A DNA stretch of 56,465 bases from CAADGU01 sp964581605 (lineage in GTDB: Bacteria; Chloroflexota; Anaerolineae; Promineifilales; Promineifilaceae), in the NCBI GenBank assembly GCA_964581605.1, contig CAZOPF010000028.1:1-56465 (forward strand), in the 5' to 3' direction. Positions 41,879-49,838 of the stretch are shown here, piece after piece. Below the pieces are notes generated by a model. It was not told the origin of the DNA. It saw only the letters and a list, made by a program, of their open reading frames with translations, and did not search any database. Position numbers and translations under genes: made by a program. Within the stretch, counting starts at the first letter, position 1, and every line of letters begins with the position of its first letter.

Positions 41879-42898
41879 ATGATTCAAATTGCCGAATTTT
41901 TACCACCGACCCCTGGTTTACTCTGGAAACTGGCCAAACAGGCAGGTGTGGATTATGCCGTAGGCGGCCTGCCTTTTGATGAGCCGGGCAATGGGCCGGA
42001 CGCTCCCTGGGATTATCTGCCGCTGCTGCGGCTGAAACAGCGGTATGAAAACGCGGGCTTTCAACTGGCGGTGATTGAATCACGGCCGCCATTGAACAAA
42101 ACCAAACGGGGACAACACGGCCGTGACGCCGAAATAAACACTGTTTGCACCCTGCTGGAAAACATGGGCCGCTTGGGCATTCCCGTCTGGTGCTACGAAT
42201 GGATGACCGACTTTAACTGGGTGCGCACCAGCGATAGCACCCCCTCACGCGGCGGCTCCCTCGTCACCAGCTTTGACGCCGCCCTCGTGCAAGACGCGCC
42301 ACTCACCGACGATGGCCCCATCAGCGAAGAAGAGTTGTGGGAAAACCTGGCCTACTTTTTGGGGCGGGTACTGCCGGTGGCCGAAAAGGCGAACGTCAAA
42401 CTGGCGATGCACCCAGATGACCCGCCGCTCTCCCCCATTCGTGGCGTGGGGCGCATCATGCGCAGCGTGGACAATTTCCAACGGCTGCTGGATGTGGTCC
42501 CCAGCCCGATGAACGGTATCACCCTCTGCCAGGGCACCTTTGCCCTGATGACGGCTGATTTGCCCGGCGTGATTCGCCATTTTGGGGGGCAGGGCAAGAT
42601 TTTTTTTGTGCATTTCCGGGATGTGCGTGGCACGCCGGAACGGTTTGCGGAGACGTGGCATGATGATGGGCAGACGGATATGCTGGCCTGCCTGAAAGCG
42701 TACCGTGACATTGGCTTTGCCGGTGTGCTGCGCCCGGACCATGTGCCCACGGTGGCAGGTGATGGCAATGAACAGCCGGGGTATTCGGTGTACGGCCGTC
42801 TCTATGCCATCGGTTACATTCGTGGACTGCGGGAAGCGGTTTATGAATCCACAGATTCCACAGATGGCACAGATTCAAAATCTGCGGAATCTGTGTAA
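41879..42898 (+). CDS. Mannonate-dehydratase-like TIM-barrel protein
   Basis: This is a 339-residue protein related to UxuA, which dehydrates D-mannonate to 2-keto-3-deoxygluconate. Family stretches include LAMHPDDPPLSPIRGVGRI, the NGITLCQGTFA strand, FVHFRDVRG and a late RPDHVPTV motif. The His, Asp and Cys of these segments match metal-binding and catalytic positions of the family. I start at ATG 41879 behind GGAGC rather than GTG 41831. The last 17 residues (ESTDSTDGTDSKSAESV) are encoded by a CACAGATTC-type intergenic array, so the original C-terminus was probably near YESTD. It is followed by an SDR gene and an RraA-like gene, consistent with sugar-acid breakdown. Confidence 0.8.
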   Translation: MIQIAEFLPPTPGLLWKLAKQAGVDYAVGGLPFDEPGNGPDAPWDYLPLLRLKQRYENAGFQLAVIESRPPLNKTKRGQHGRDAEINTVCTLLENMGRLGIPVWCYEWMTDFNWVRTSDSTPSRGGSLVTSFDAALVQDAPLTDDGPISEEELWENLAYFLGRVLPVAEKANVKLAMHPDDPPLSPIRGVGRIMRSVDNFQRLLDVVPSPMNGITLCQGTFALMTADLPGVIRHFGGQGKIFFVHFRDVRGTPERFAETWHDDGQTDMLACLKAYRDIGFAGVLRPDHVPTVAGDGNEQPGYSVYGRLYAIGYIRGLREAVYESTDSTDGTDSKSAESV

Positions 42899-42902
42899 TC
42901 CG
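42846..42902. repeat. CCACAGATT array with inverted arm overlapping a gene end
   Basis: CCACAGATT, CCACAGATG and GCACAGATTC units of about nine bases face AATCTGCGGAATCTGTG. The array encodes the C-terminus of the mannonate-dehydratase-like protein. A sister array is at 43754-43820. Confidence 0.8.
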
Positions 42903-42926
42903 GGGATTATCTTCCAAAAGGCGTTT

Positions 42927-43754
42927 ATGAAGATTGCAGTGACGGGGGGCAACGGCCGTGTCGGACAAACGGTTATCCAGGTGGCACTGGCACACGGGCA
43001 TGAGGTGGTCAGCATTGACCGTACCTTGCCGACGCAAACATCCCCATCCACCCATCTGCACCACACCCAGGCCGACGTGACCGATTATGCCGCTATCGAG
43101 CAGGCCATTACCGGTTGCGACGCGATCATTCACCTGGCGGCCATTCCCCATCCTCGCTTTGATCCCGACTATGCCGTACACAACAACAATGTGGTGGGCA
43201 GCTACAACGTGCTGTGCGCGGCCGCCCGGTTGGGCATCTGGCGCATCTGCCAGGCCAGCAGCATCAATGCGGTGGGGGCCGCTTTTAGCCGTCAGCCCCG
43301 CTTTGACTATCTGCCGCTGGACGAGCAGCACCCCACCTATAACGAGGATGCGTACAGTCTATCCAAGTGGTTGTGTGAACAGCAGGCGGATTCGTTTGCC
43401 CGGCGGTATGGGCCGATGCGGATTGCCAGTTTGCGGATTCATTGGGCGGTGGCTGACCGGGAAACGGTGGCGCAGCGTCGCCACGATCCGCCGGAACAGA
43501 TGGCCAAGGAGTTGTGGGGCTACACGGAGCGATGGGCGGCGGCGCGGGCGTTTTTATTGGGCGTGACGGCCGATTTTACCGGGCATGAGCTCTTTTTTAT
43601 TGTCGCGCCGGAGACGCTGACGGCCGTGCCCTCCCCCCTTCTCAAGGAACAGTTCTACCCGGATGTCCCTCTGCGCGGCAGTCTGAGCGGGCATCAGGGC
43701 TTCTTTGATTGTCGTAAGGCTGAACGGCTGCTTGGCTGGCGGCATGAAGAGTAA
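42927..43754 (+). CDS. NAD-dependent epimerase/dehydratase (extended SDR)
   Basis: This is a 275-residue short-chain dehydrogenase with the Rossmann loop GGNGRVG (7-13), the IIHLAAIPHP strand, QASSINAVG with the active-site Ser and YSLSK with the Tyr-Lys pair. Its size and lack of extra domains resemble uronate dehydrogenases and related sugar-acid enzymes as much as nucleotide-sugar epimerases. ATG 42927 follows AAAAGG. Position between a mannonate-dehydratase-like gene and an RraA-like gene supports a role in hexuronate or aldonate degradation, which is an inference from context. Confidence 0.85.
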   Translation: MKIAVTGGNGRVGQTVIQVALAHGHEVVSIDRTLPTQTSPSTHLHHTQADVTDYAAIEQAITGCDAIIHLAAIPHPRFDPDYAVHNNNVVGSYNVLCAAARLGIWRICQASSINAVGAAFSRQPRFDYLPLDEQHPTYNEDAYSLSKWLCEQQADSFARRYGPMRIASLRIHWAVADRETVAQRRHDPPEQMAKELWGYTERWAAARAFLLGVTADFTGHELFFIVAPETLTAVPSPLLKEQFYPDVPLRGSLSGHQGFFDCRKAERLLGWRHEE

Positions 43755-43820
43755 ATCCACAGATGACGCAGATGACACAGATTATTCTTCATCTGCGGAA
43801 TCTGTGTAATCTGTGGATAA
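43754..43820. repeat. CACAGATGA array with inverted arm
   Basis: ATCCACAGATGACGCAGATGACACAGATT faces AATCTGTGTAATCTGTGGAT around TCTTCATCTGCGG. It is the sister of the array at 42846-42902 and lies just before the RraA-like gene. Confidence 0.85.
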
Positions 43821-43831
43821 AAAGAGGAAAG

Positions 43832-44650
43832 ATGCACATACAACCTGGGCGTGAAGATTTGATGGCGTTGACGAAGTTGAACCCGTTTGAACGGTTTGCC
43901 GACGGCCGTCCGCGTGTGCCCGATGACATTTTGCAGCGCATGAAATTGGTGACGACGGAGGAGGCGTGGGTGGTCTTGAAAAACAACGGCTACCACCGCC
44001 AGTTTGCCGGGAATTGGCGCGAGACGCATCCGGGCCAGATTACGGTGGGGCGGGCGGTGACGGCCCAATTTTTGCCGCACCGACCGGATTACCACGAAGC
44101 CATTCAGCAGGCGGGGGTGGCGGAGGGGCGCAGTGGCATTGGCGGCCAGAATTCGTGGATTATTGAGAGCCTGCAATTAAACGATGTGATGGTGGTGGAT
44201 ATCTTTGGCAAGGTGAAGGATGGCACGGTGGTGGGGGATAATCTGGGCACGGCCGTGCGCGCCCGCACCCGCGCCGGGGCCGTTATTGATGGCGGCATCC
44301 GCGATTATCAAGGGCTGGTGCAATTGCAAGATGTGAACTTTTACATTCGCGGCGTGGACCCGACGGCCATTGCTGATGTTACGCTGGCCGGGCTGAACAT
44401 CCCCATTCGCATCGGCGAGGTGACGGTGCTGCCCGGCGATGTGGTGCTGGGCACGCCAACCGGCGTCATCTTCATCCCGCCCCATCTGGCGCTGGCGGTG
44501 GTGGAGCGCAGCGAGGAGATCCGCGTGCGTGATGAGTTCGGCAAGCTGCGCCTGGACGAAGGTCGCTATACCAGCGGCGAAATTGACGTGTCTCCCTGGC
44601 GTGAAGACATTGAAGCCGATTTTCAAGCCTGGAAACTGCGTGAAATGTGA
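43832..44650 (+). CDS. RraA-family protein (HMG/oxaloacetate aldolase-like)
   Basis: This is a 272-residue member of the RraA/demethylmenaquinone-methyltransferase-like family, most of whose catabolic members are class-II aldolases or decarboxylases of 2-oxo acids. The DNLGTAVRARTRAGAVIDGGIRD block carries the metal-site and Arg-Asp residues, and VLPGDVVLGTPTGVIFIPP follows as usual. N-terminal residues about 1-60 are longer than in minimal RraA. ATG 43832 has AGAGGAAAG upstream; the frame before it is a CACAGAT array. It closes the three-gene sugar-acid group and is followed by a terminator. It is not likely to be the RNase E inhibitor of E. coli. Confidence 0.82.
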   Translation: MHIQPGREDLMALTKLNPFERFADGRPRVPDDILQRMKLVTTEEAWVVLKNNGYHRQFAGNWRETHPGQITVGRAVTAQFLPHRPDYHEAIQQAGVAEGRSGIGGQNSWIIESLQLNDVMVVDIFGKVKDGTVVGDNLGTAVRARTRAGAVIDGGIRDYQGLVQLQDVNFYIRGVDPTAIADVTLAGLNIPIRIGEVTVLPGDVVLGTPTGVIFIPPHLALAVVERSEEIRVRDEFGKLRLDEGRYTSGEIDVSPWREDIEADFQAWKLREM

Positions 44651-44694
44651 TGCGTGACGAGAGAGACCTTTATGCCAGCTAAAATTGATGGGTG

Positions 44695-44730
44695 ACGGCC
44701 GTACCTCATCGGGTACGGCCGTTTCCATTT
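44695..44730 (+). terminator. Terminator built from two ACGGCCGT motifs
   Basis: ACGGCCGTACC (44695-44705) pairs with GGTACGGCCGT (44712-44722) around TCATCG, followed by TTCCATTTTG. It would end the sugar-acid transcript. The stem uses the ACGGCCGT motif in both arms. Confidence 0.65.
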
Positions 44731-44750
44731 TGTTATATAATACGCGCATG

Positions 44751-44863
44751 GTAAGTAACCGTGCAGTGATGATGTAATTGAGTAATTTGGTAATTAGCCG
44801 CTTCAATTACTTAATTACCCAATTACCCAATCGCTAACTTATTTGCAAACGACCGCTAAGATA
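44751..44863 (-). repeat. Interspersed AT-rich repeat, copy C of three
   Basis: This is the reverse complement of the elements at 3965-4061 and 12305-12415, with the end sequence CGCTAACTTATTTGCAAACG on this strand. It lies in the 256-base gap upstream of the arrestin-like pair. Confidence 0.85.
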
Positions 44864-44906
44864 TTGTTTGGGCAACTTCTGGCAAGATTGGGTGGCCCCA
44901 TAAGCC

Positions 44907-45482
44907 ATGCAAATACAAAACATTAATGCCAACAGCCGCTATGGCATCTTTATCTTAGCCGCAATAGGCGGACTCATTTTTTCCTGTGGGCTGGTATTCC
45001 TCTTTCCACCACTCATTGGCGTGGGGCTGTTCGTGGTCATTTACGCCGCTATCTTGTATTACGGCCGTGCGCGCCTGGGTGAACTGGACGTGCAAATTTC
45101 TAATACCACGCCGCGGGTCGGTGAAGCCTTCACCGTCCATCTCCAACACAGTTTCAAACGGGGTGTGCAACTGCACAAATTTCAAGTTCGACTGATTTGC
45201 CGCGAAAAAGTTACCCATTCAAAAGATGACAAGAATACAATTACTGACATCCACGATGAGGTCGTGGCAAGCGTTGATCTGCCCACTGGCAAATACCAGA
45301 AAGGCCAAGCCATTGATCACCTAGCCACCATGCAAATTCCGCCTGACGCCATGCATACACTGAAGGTCTGGCGCAACGAGTTGTTATGGTTTGTGCAAAT
45401 TACGGCCAGCCAACCACGGCTGCCCGATTACGTGGACGAATTTGAGTTAACGGTGTTACCAGAACGGGTGACAGAGAAGTAA
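44907..45482 (+). CDS. Membrane protein with arrestin-like beta domain
   Basis: This 191-residue protein has two membrane helices at about 13-30 and 33-50, followed by a beta-rich domain (about 57-185) with features of arrestin-like folds: NTTPRVGEAFTVHLQ at the start, repeated alternating strands and a final WFVQITASQPRLPDYVDEFELTVLP. I do not recognise a named family. It lies 16 bases before another beta-sandwich protein of similar type on the same strand, so the two form an operon and may interact. No ribosome binding site is obvious before ATG 44907. Confidence 0.6.
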   Translation: MQIQNINANSRYGIFILAAIGGLIFSCGLVFLFPPLIGVGLFVVIYAAILYYGRARLGELDVQISNTTPRVGEAFTVHLQHSFKRGVQLHKFQVRLICREKVTHSKDDKNTITDIHDEVVASVDLPTGKYQKGQAIDHLATMQIPPDAMHTLKVWRNELLWFVQITASQPRLPDYVDEFELTVLPERVTEK

Positions 45483-45498
45483 AACCGCCGGGGAAAAA

Positions 45499-45909
45499 AT
45501 GACAACGGTAGCGTTAGAAATAACCTTGCAAGGGGGAAATAAGGCGTATGGGTATCGCCGGTTTCTGCCGGGTGATCTGGTTGGGGGTGTGTTGACTGTT
45601 TATACAGATGGGGATGTTAACTGTAAACATCTGTTTGTGCGCTTGTTTTGGCATACGGCCGGCCGTGGCTCACAATATATAGAGATGGTCAAGGAGCAAG
45701 ACCTGTTTCAGGGCACGCTGTCGGCGAATATACCCCGTTCATTTAACTTTGACTTTTTGCTGCCCACGCAGCCCTGGAGCTATGAAGGGCATTATTTGCG
45801 TGTGTTATGGAAGGTACAGGCTCAGATAGATGTGCCCTGGGGCGCGGATCCAATGACGGAGGTGGAGTTGGTGGTACGGCCGTTACCTCCTGATTCACTT
45901 ACCAACTAA
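45499..45909 (+). CDS. Arrestin-like (Spo0M-type) small protein
   Basis: This is a 136-residue soluble beta-sandwich protein. The pattern FLPGDLVGGVLTVYTDGDVNCKHLFVRLFWHT, then FDFLLPTQPWSYEGHYLRVLWKVQAQIDVPW, resembles arrestin N-domains and bacterial Spo0M proteins, including the characteristic WSY and V-W-x-V-x-A-x-I-D strands. It directly follows a membrane protein with a related domain, which suggests a membrane-associated complex. The similarity is judged from pattern only. Function unknown. Confidence 0.6.
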   Translation: MTTVALEITLQGGNKAYGYRRFLPGDLVGGVLTVYTDGDVNCKHLFVRLFWHTAGRGSQYIEMVKEQDLFQGTLSANIPRSFNFDFLLPTQPWSYEGHYLRVLWKVQAQIDVPWGADPMTEVELVVRPLPPDSLTN

Positions 45910-45953
45910 AAGTGTGGGAAGGCGGTCAGCGTGAAAGAGGGTACGGCCGCCCC

Positions 45954-47060
45954 TCACGAATCGGCCAACCGCCGGGCAATTTCCGCCCGCACCACAGGAG
46001 CCACCTTTGTGCCCAGCAGTTCAATAGCGTGCATGATCTTGTCGTGGGGCATGGCGCCCACGCTCATTTGCAGCAAAAACCGCTGGTGCCTAAAAATCTG
46101 ATGTTGGAACAAAATCTTCTCGATAATCTCGTTCGGCGTGCCGATAAAATTAGCCCCTCGCAGCGTACACGATGCCTCAAACTGCTCCCTGGTCATGGGC
46201 GGCCAACCCCGCTCGCGCCCAATTTTATCCATCACCTGTTTGTAGGCGGGGAATGTTTCTGCGATAGCCTGCCGGGAATCTTCGGCGATGTAGCCGTGGG
46301 AATTGATGCTAAAGCCTAACTGCGCCGGATCGTGCCCGGCACGCCCGGCCGTGTCCCAATACAATCGGGCCAACGGCGCAAACTGCTCCGGCAGGCCACC
46401 AATGATCGCCAGTGCCAGCGGCAACCCCAACCGCGCCGCCCGCACCACCGACTCGGGCGTCCCACCCACCGCAATCCAGACAGGTAGTTTCTCCTGATAC
46501 GGCCGTGGATACACCCCCTGCCCCGTCAACGCTGGCCGGAACCGCCCCGACCAGGTGATATGTTCCGACTCCCGCAATTTCAGCAGCAGTTCCAGTTTCT
46601 CCGCAAACAGGGCATCATAGTCACGCAAGTTATAACCAAACAAGGGAAAGGATTCGATAAACGAACCACGACCGGCCATGATTTCAGCACGGCCGTGCGC
46701 GAGCAAATCCAACGTGGCGAAATCCTGAAAAACGCGCACCGGATCATCTGAACTCAGCACGGTCACCGCGCTGCTCAGGCGAATCCGCTTTGTGCGGGCT
46801 GCGGCCGCCGCCAGAATGACCGCCGGGGCCGAGGAAAGATATTCTGGCCGGTGGTGTTCGCCAATGGCATACACATCCAGCCCCACCTGCTCCGCCAATT
46901 CTATACTTTCCAACAACTGAGCCAGGCGCTTTGCCGGGCTGATCAGTTGGCCGGCCAGCGGATCAGGTGTCCATTCTACAAAGGAATAAAGGCCAATCTC
47001 AAACGGCCGTGCCGGATCATATGATGTGGTTGAACGAGTGGTTTGTGCAGATGGCGTCAT
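45954..47060 (-). CDS. LLM-class flavin-dependent oxidoreductase
   Basis: This is a 368-residue luciferase-like monooxygenase family protein using FMN or F420. The N-terminal EIGLYSFVEWTPDP strand, the GLDVYAIGEHHRPEYLSSAPAV segment and IRLSSAVTVLSSDDPVRVFQDFATLDLLAHGRAEIMAGRGSF are diagnostic, as is LPVWIAVGGTPESVVRAARLGLPLALAIIGG. I start at ATG 47060 behind GGAGGT; a longer frame to 47138 has no ribosome binding site. The substrate is unknown. It is transcribed against its neighbours and separates the arrestin-like pair from the enolase-superfamily gene. Confidence 0.88.
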   Translation of the reverse strand: MTPSAQTTRSTTSYDPARPFEIGLYSFVEWTPDPLAGQLISPAKRLAQLLESIELAEQVGLDVYAIGEHHRPEYLSSAPAVILAAAAARTKRIRLSSAVTVLSSDDPVRVFQDFATLDLLAHGRAEIMAGRGSFIESFPLFGYNLRDYDALFAEKLELLLKLRESEHITWSGRFRPALTGQGVYPRPYQEKLPVWIAVGGTPESVVRAARLGLPLALAIIGGLPEQFAPLARLYWDTAGRAGHDPAQLGFSINSHGYIAEDSRQAIAETFPAYKQVMDKIGRERGWPPMTREQFEASCTLRGANFIGTPNEIIEKILFQHQIFRHQRFLLQMSVGAMPHDKIMHAIELLGTKVAPVVRAEIARRLADS

Positions 47061-47256
47061 CTTACCATTACCTCCGTGGGAAAGTGTAACATGAATCAAC
47101 CCAGACTTTACAATGCTCACGGAATCAGATATTTTCATTTAGAGTTGAAGCACGAGTGTACGGAAAAATCCGCGCAGCTCCCGAAGATTTTTCTCTGGAG
47201 CCCCGGTAATTCTGCGCCTCCAAATTAGCTTATTTGAGGAGACTCAACATATCACG

Positions 47257-48552
47257 ATGCAACCAAAACCAGAAGAGTACATCAACACAGCCTCACGGCC
47301 GTCTAACCTGAAAATTACCGATATGCGCACCGCCACCGTCGGCTGGGGTGGCTGGCGTTTTAGCATCATCCGCCTGGACACCAACCAGGGTCTCAGCGGC
47401 TACGGTGAGGTGCGCGACGGGGCCAGCAAAACGTATGCGCTGCTGCTCAAGAGCCGCCTGTTGGGTGAAAATCCGTGCAACGTGGATAAACTGTTTCGCA
47501 AGATCAAGCAGTTTGGGCATCACGGCCGTCAGGCAGGCGGCGTTTGTGCGGTAGAAATGGCGCTCATGGATCTGGCCGGCAAAGCGTATGGCGTGCCCGC
47601 CTACATGCTGGCTGGCGGCAAATTCCGCAGCCACATTCGCCTCTACAGCGACACGCCCAACGAACCGACCGGCGAAGCGATGGGGCACAAACTGGCGGGG
47701 CGCTTAGAGCGCGGCTTCACCATGCTCAAAATGGACGTGGGCATCGAATCGCTCATGGGCGTGTCCGGTGCGCTCTCCTGGCCCAAAGGGATGCTGCCCG
47801 GCGAAACGCAACCAGGCAGCCCGCCCGATTGGCGCTACACCATGCACCCCTTTACCCATGTCCGCCTCACCGACAAAGGTATTCGTCTGCTGTGTGACTA
47901 TGTGGCCGCCGTGCGGGCCGTCATTGGCGATGAAGTCCCGCTGGCCGTAGACCACTTTGGGCACATCGGCCTGGATGATTGCCTGCGGTTGGGGCAGGCG
48001 CTAGAGCCGTTTAATCTGGCCTGGCTGGAAGATATGGTGCCCTGGCAATTCACCGATCAGTGGGTGCAATTGGAACAGGCACTGCACACCCCGGTCTGCA
48101 CCGGCGAAGACATCTACCTCAAAGAAGGCTTCCTCCCCCTGCTACAAGCCCACGCCGTCAACGTCATCCACCCCGATCTCGCCACCAGCGGCGGCATTTT
48201 GGAAACGAAAAAGATTGGCGACCTGGCGCAGCAGTACGGCGTCAGCATGGCGCTGCATATGGCCGGTACGCCCATCAGCACCCTGGCGAGTGTGCATTGC
48301 GCGGCCGCCACCGAAAACTTCATCGCCCTGGAACACCACTTCACCGATGTGCCCTTTTGGGGGGATTTTGTGGATGGCCTGCCCAAACCCCTCATTCAAG
48401 ATGGCTATATCCCCGTGCCGGAAACGCCGGGTCTGGGTTTCACGCTCAACGAAGAAGCCGTGCACGCCCACCTCCTGCCCGAAGACCCTGACTACTTCGC
48501 CCCCACCCCCCACTGGGACAGCGAACGCAGTTGGGATCGCTTGTGGTCGTAG
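47257..48552 (+). CDS. Enolase-superfamily dehydratase (mandelate racemase type)
   Basis: This is a 431-residue member of the mandelate-racemase/muconate-lactonising group, which abstracts the proton next to a carboxylate. Metal ligands appear as Asp in LAVDHFGHIG, Glu in WLEDMVPW and Glu in CTGEDIY. The His-Asp pair at the barrel end is VIHPDLATSGGI and MALHMAG. A Lys lies in MLKMDVG. The unusual insert between the second and third strands (GALSWPKGMLPGETQPGSPPDW) extends the barrel. ATG 47257 has GGAG rather far upstream. With the mannonate-dehydratase-like, SDR and RraA-like genes nearby it fits sugar-acid dehydration; the substrate cannot be fixed. Confidence 0.87.
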   Translation: MQPKPEEYINTASRPSNLKITDMRTATVGWGGWRFSIIRLDTNQGLSGYGEVRDGASKTYALLLKSRLLGENPCNVDKLFRKIKQFGHHGRQAGGVCAVEMALMDLAGKAYGVPAYMLAGGKFRSHIRLYSDTPNEPTGEAMGHKLAGRLERGFTMLKMDVGIESLMGVSGALSWPKGMLPGETQPGSPPDWRYTMHPFTHVRLTDKGIRLLCDYVAAVRAVIGDEVPLAVDHFGHIGLDDCLRLGQALEPFNLAWLEDMVPWQFTDQWVQLEQALHTPVCTGEDIYLKEGFLPLLQAHAVNVIHPDLATSGGILETKKIGDLAQQYGVSMALHMAGTPISTLASVHCAAATENFIALEHHFTDVPFWGDFVDGLPKPLIQDGYIPVPETPGLGFTLNEEAVHAHLLPEDPDYFAPTPHWDSERSWDRLWS

Positions 48553-48608
48553 CCCCCTTCTTCGTTATGGTATACTTGACATGATGTAATCGAGACAGGC
48601 AGTGAACG

Positions 48609-48851
48609 GTGAACTACAAAAGAATCAGTGATCCAACTGATATTGAGGTGATTGCCAAAGGGAATGGCGTGGACATCCGCCATTATCTGAATCGTCAATT
48701 TGGACATGGTAACTGGCGCAAACTCAAAGGAAAAGCTTTGATCCAATATGAAAATGGGGAAATCTGGCTTGCAGAGATACATTGGTATGAGGCCCATGGA
48801 ATCGGCAGGCGTTTGGAAAAAGTCAAGCGCAATTTGAAGAGGCAGACATGA
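48609..48851 (+). CDS. Hypothetical 80-residue protein
   Basis: I do not recognise this protein. It has 80 residues, is basic, begins at GTG 48609 (MNYKRISDPTDIEVIAKG) and contains two aromatic strands, GKALIQYENGEIWLAEIHWYEAHGIG, before a lysine/arginine-rich end (RRLEKVKRNLKRQT). The strand pattern with a basic tail would suit a small nucleic-acid- or protein-binding domain. Its stop overlaps the start of the next gene by four bases, so the two are coupled. The GC content is lower than in the flanking catabolic genes. Confidence 0.55.
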   Translation: MNYKRISDPTDIEVIAKGNGVDIRHYLNRQFGHGNWRKLKGKALIQYENGEIWLAEIHWYEAHGIGRRLEKVKRNLKRQT

Positions 48852-49204
48852 ACAAATATGTTCTTTGTATAAAAAACCAGACATTATTTGCCGATGATGG
48901 CGCGACTGATTATTCGCCTCATCTGGTCATTGGCAAAGTGTACAAAGTTACCCCGCCCCAAGAAAATGACGGGGATATGTTGCGTATTATTGATGGTTCT
49001 GGCGAAGATTACCTTTATCCAGCAGCCTATTTTGAACCATTCCAACCCGTTGGTCAGCAAACCTCAGAAACGATTACAATTCATCTCGATCCTTATATGA
49101 AAGGCGTGCTACATGCCGAAGCTGTTGCTGCCCGCAAATCTGTTGGGGCAATGGTACGCGAGTGGATTGATGAACAACTTGACTTGCCAGTAGGAGCAGA
49201 TTAG
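48848..49204 (+). CDS. Hypothetical protein with SH3-like and antitoxin-like parts
   Basis: This 118-residue protein has two parts. Residues 1-70 look like a small beta barrel (LVIGKVYKV, then MLRIIDGSGEDYLYPAAYFEPF). Residues 75-118 read TITIHLDPYMKGVLHAEAVAARKSVGAMVREWIDEQL, a strand followed by helices as in ribbon-helix-helix antitoxins. ATG 48848 overlaps the stop of the preceding gene. The arrangement, with a possible DNA-binding tail in the second gene of a coupled pair, hints at an accessory or toxin-antitoxin-like module, but there is no direct evidence. Confidence 0.55.
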   Translation: MNKYVLCIKNQTLFADDGATDYSPHLVIGKVYKVTPPQENDGDMLRIIDGSGEDYLYPAAYFEPFQPVGQQTSETITIHLDPYMKGVLHAEAVAARKSVGAMVREWIDEQLDLPVGAD

Positions 49205-49212
49205 TTGCTTCC

Positions 49213-49245
49213 AGACATCTGATTTCTCCAAGAAATCGGATGTCT
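49213..49245. repeat. ATCGGATGTCT-family palindrome
   Basis: AGACATCTGATTTCT and AGAAATCGGATGTCT pair with one mismatch around CCA, a second copy of the palindrome at 10004-10036. Confidence 0.8.
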
Positions 49246-49268
49246 AGTGCCGCCAGGAGAATGAGCTT

Positions 49269-49838
49269 ATGCAAACAATGGTAAAGCCCCAAACAAAAAC
49301 GTTGTTGACGGCCGTTGATCTGTACCAGATGCCTGATCATGGCGGCCACAGTGAACTGGTGAAAGGAGAAATATCACCTATGTCCCCCGCTGGCACACAA
49401 CATGGGAAAATCGCCCTCAGATTAGGGGCCATCATATGGAATTACGTTGAAGCTAACAACCTTGGTGAGGTGTATGCGGCCGAGACGGGGTTTACTATTG
49501 AAGAAGACCCGGATACGGTGCGCGCCCCGGATGTCTCCTTTGTGGCCCGCGAGCGCATTCCGCCGGAGGGTGAACCACCGGGTTTTTGGGCTATTGCGCC
49601 AGACCTGGTAGCCGAAGTGTTGTCACCTTTTGATGTCGCCAGCAAGGTGCAGCAGAAGATTACTGAGTATTTGCAGGCGGGGGTGCGGCTGGTATGGTTG
49701 GTTGACCCGGAAACGCAGACGGTGACGGTGTATGAATCGTTGGCTCACGGCCGTATCCTCCTGCTCAATGACACATTAACCGGTGGCCAGGTGCTGCCGG
49801 GATTTGCCCTACCTTTACGCCAGTTGTTCCGCTCATAG
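49269..49838 (+). CDS. Uma2-family (DUF820) putative endonuclease
   Basis: This 189-residue protein belongs to the Uma2 family, a PD-(D/E)xK-fold group abundant in cyanobacteria and Chloroflexota. The usual core is present: HSELVKGEISPMSPAGTQHGKIALRL at the N-terminus, then TVRAPDVSFVARERIP, PDLVAEVLSPFDVASKVQQKITEYLQAGVRLVWLVDPE and the VYESLAHGRI strand. The PD, E and K positions of the nuclease fold are intact. ATG 49269 follows AGGAGA at slightly long spacing. Despite the fold, most family members have no proven nuclease activity. It stands between the coupled small pair and a kinase gene. Confidence 0.88.
   Translation: MQTMVKPQTKTLLTAVDLYQMPDHGGHSELVKGEISPMSPAGTQHGKIALRLGAIIWNYVEANNLGEVYAAETGFTIEEDPDTVRAPDVSFVARERIPPEGEPPGFWAIAPDLVAEVLSPFDVASKVQQKITEYLQAGVRLVWLVDPETQTVTVYESLAHGRILLLNDTLTGGQVLPGFALPLRQLFRS

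Noticed and set aside
42705..42926. N-terminal extension of the SDR gene back to 42705
   Set aside because: That stretch belongs to the end of the mannonate-dehydratase-like gene and the CACAGATTC array; ATG 42927 has a ribosome binding site and starts at the Rossmann strand.
43832..44650. RNase E inhibitor function for the RraA-family protein
   Set aside because: The protein is longer than RraA, and the neighbours are sugar-acid enzymes, which fits the aldolase/decarboxylase branch better.
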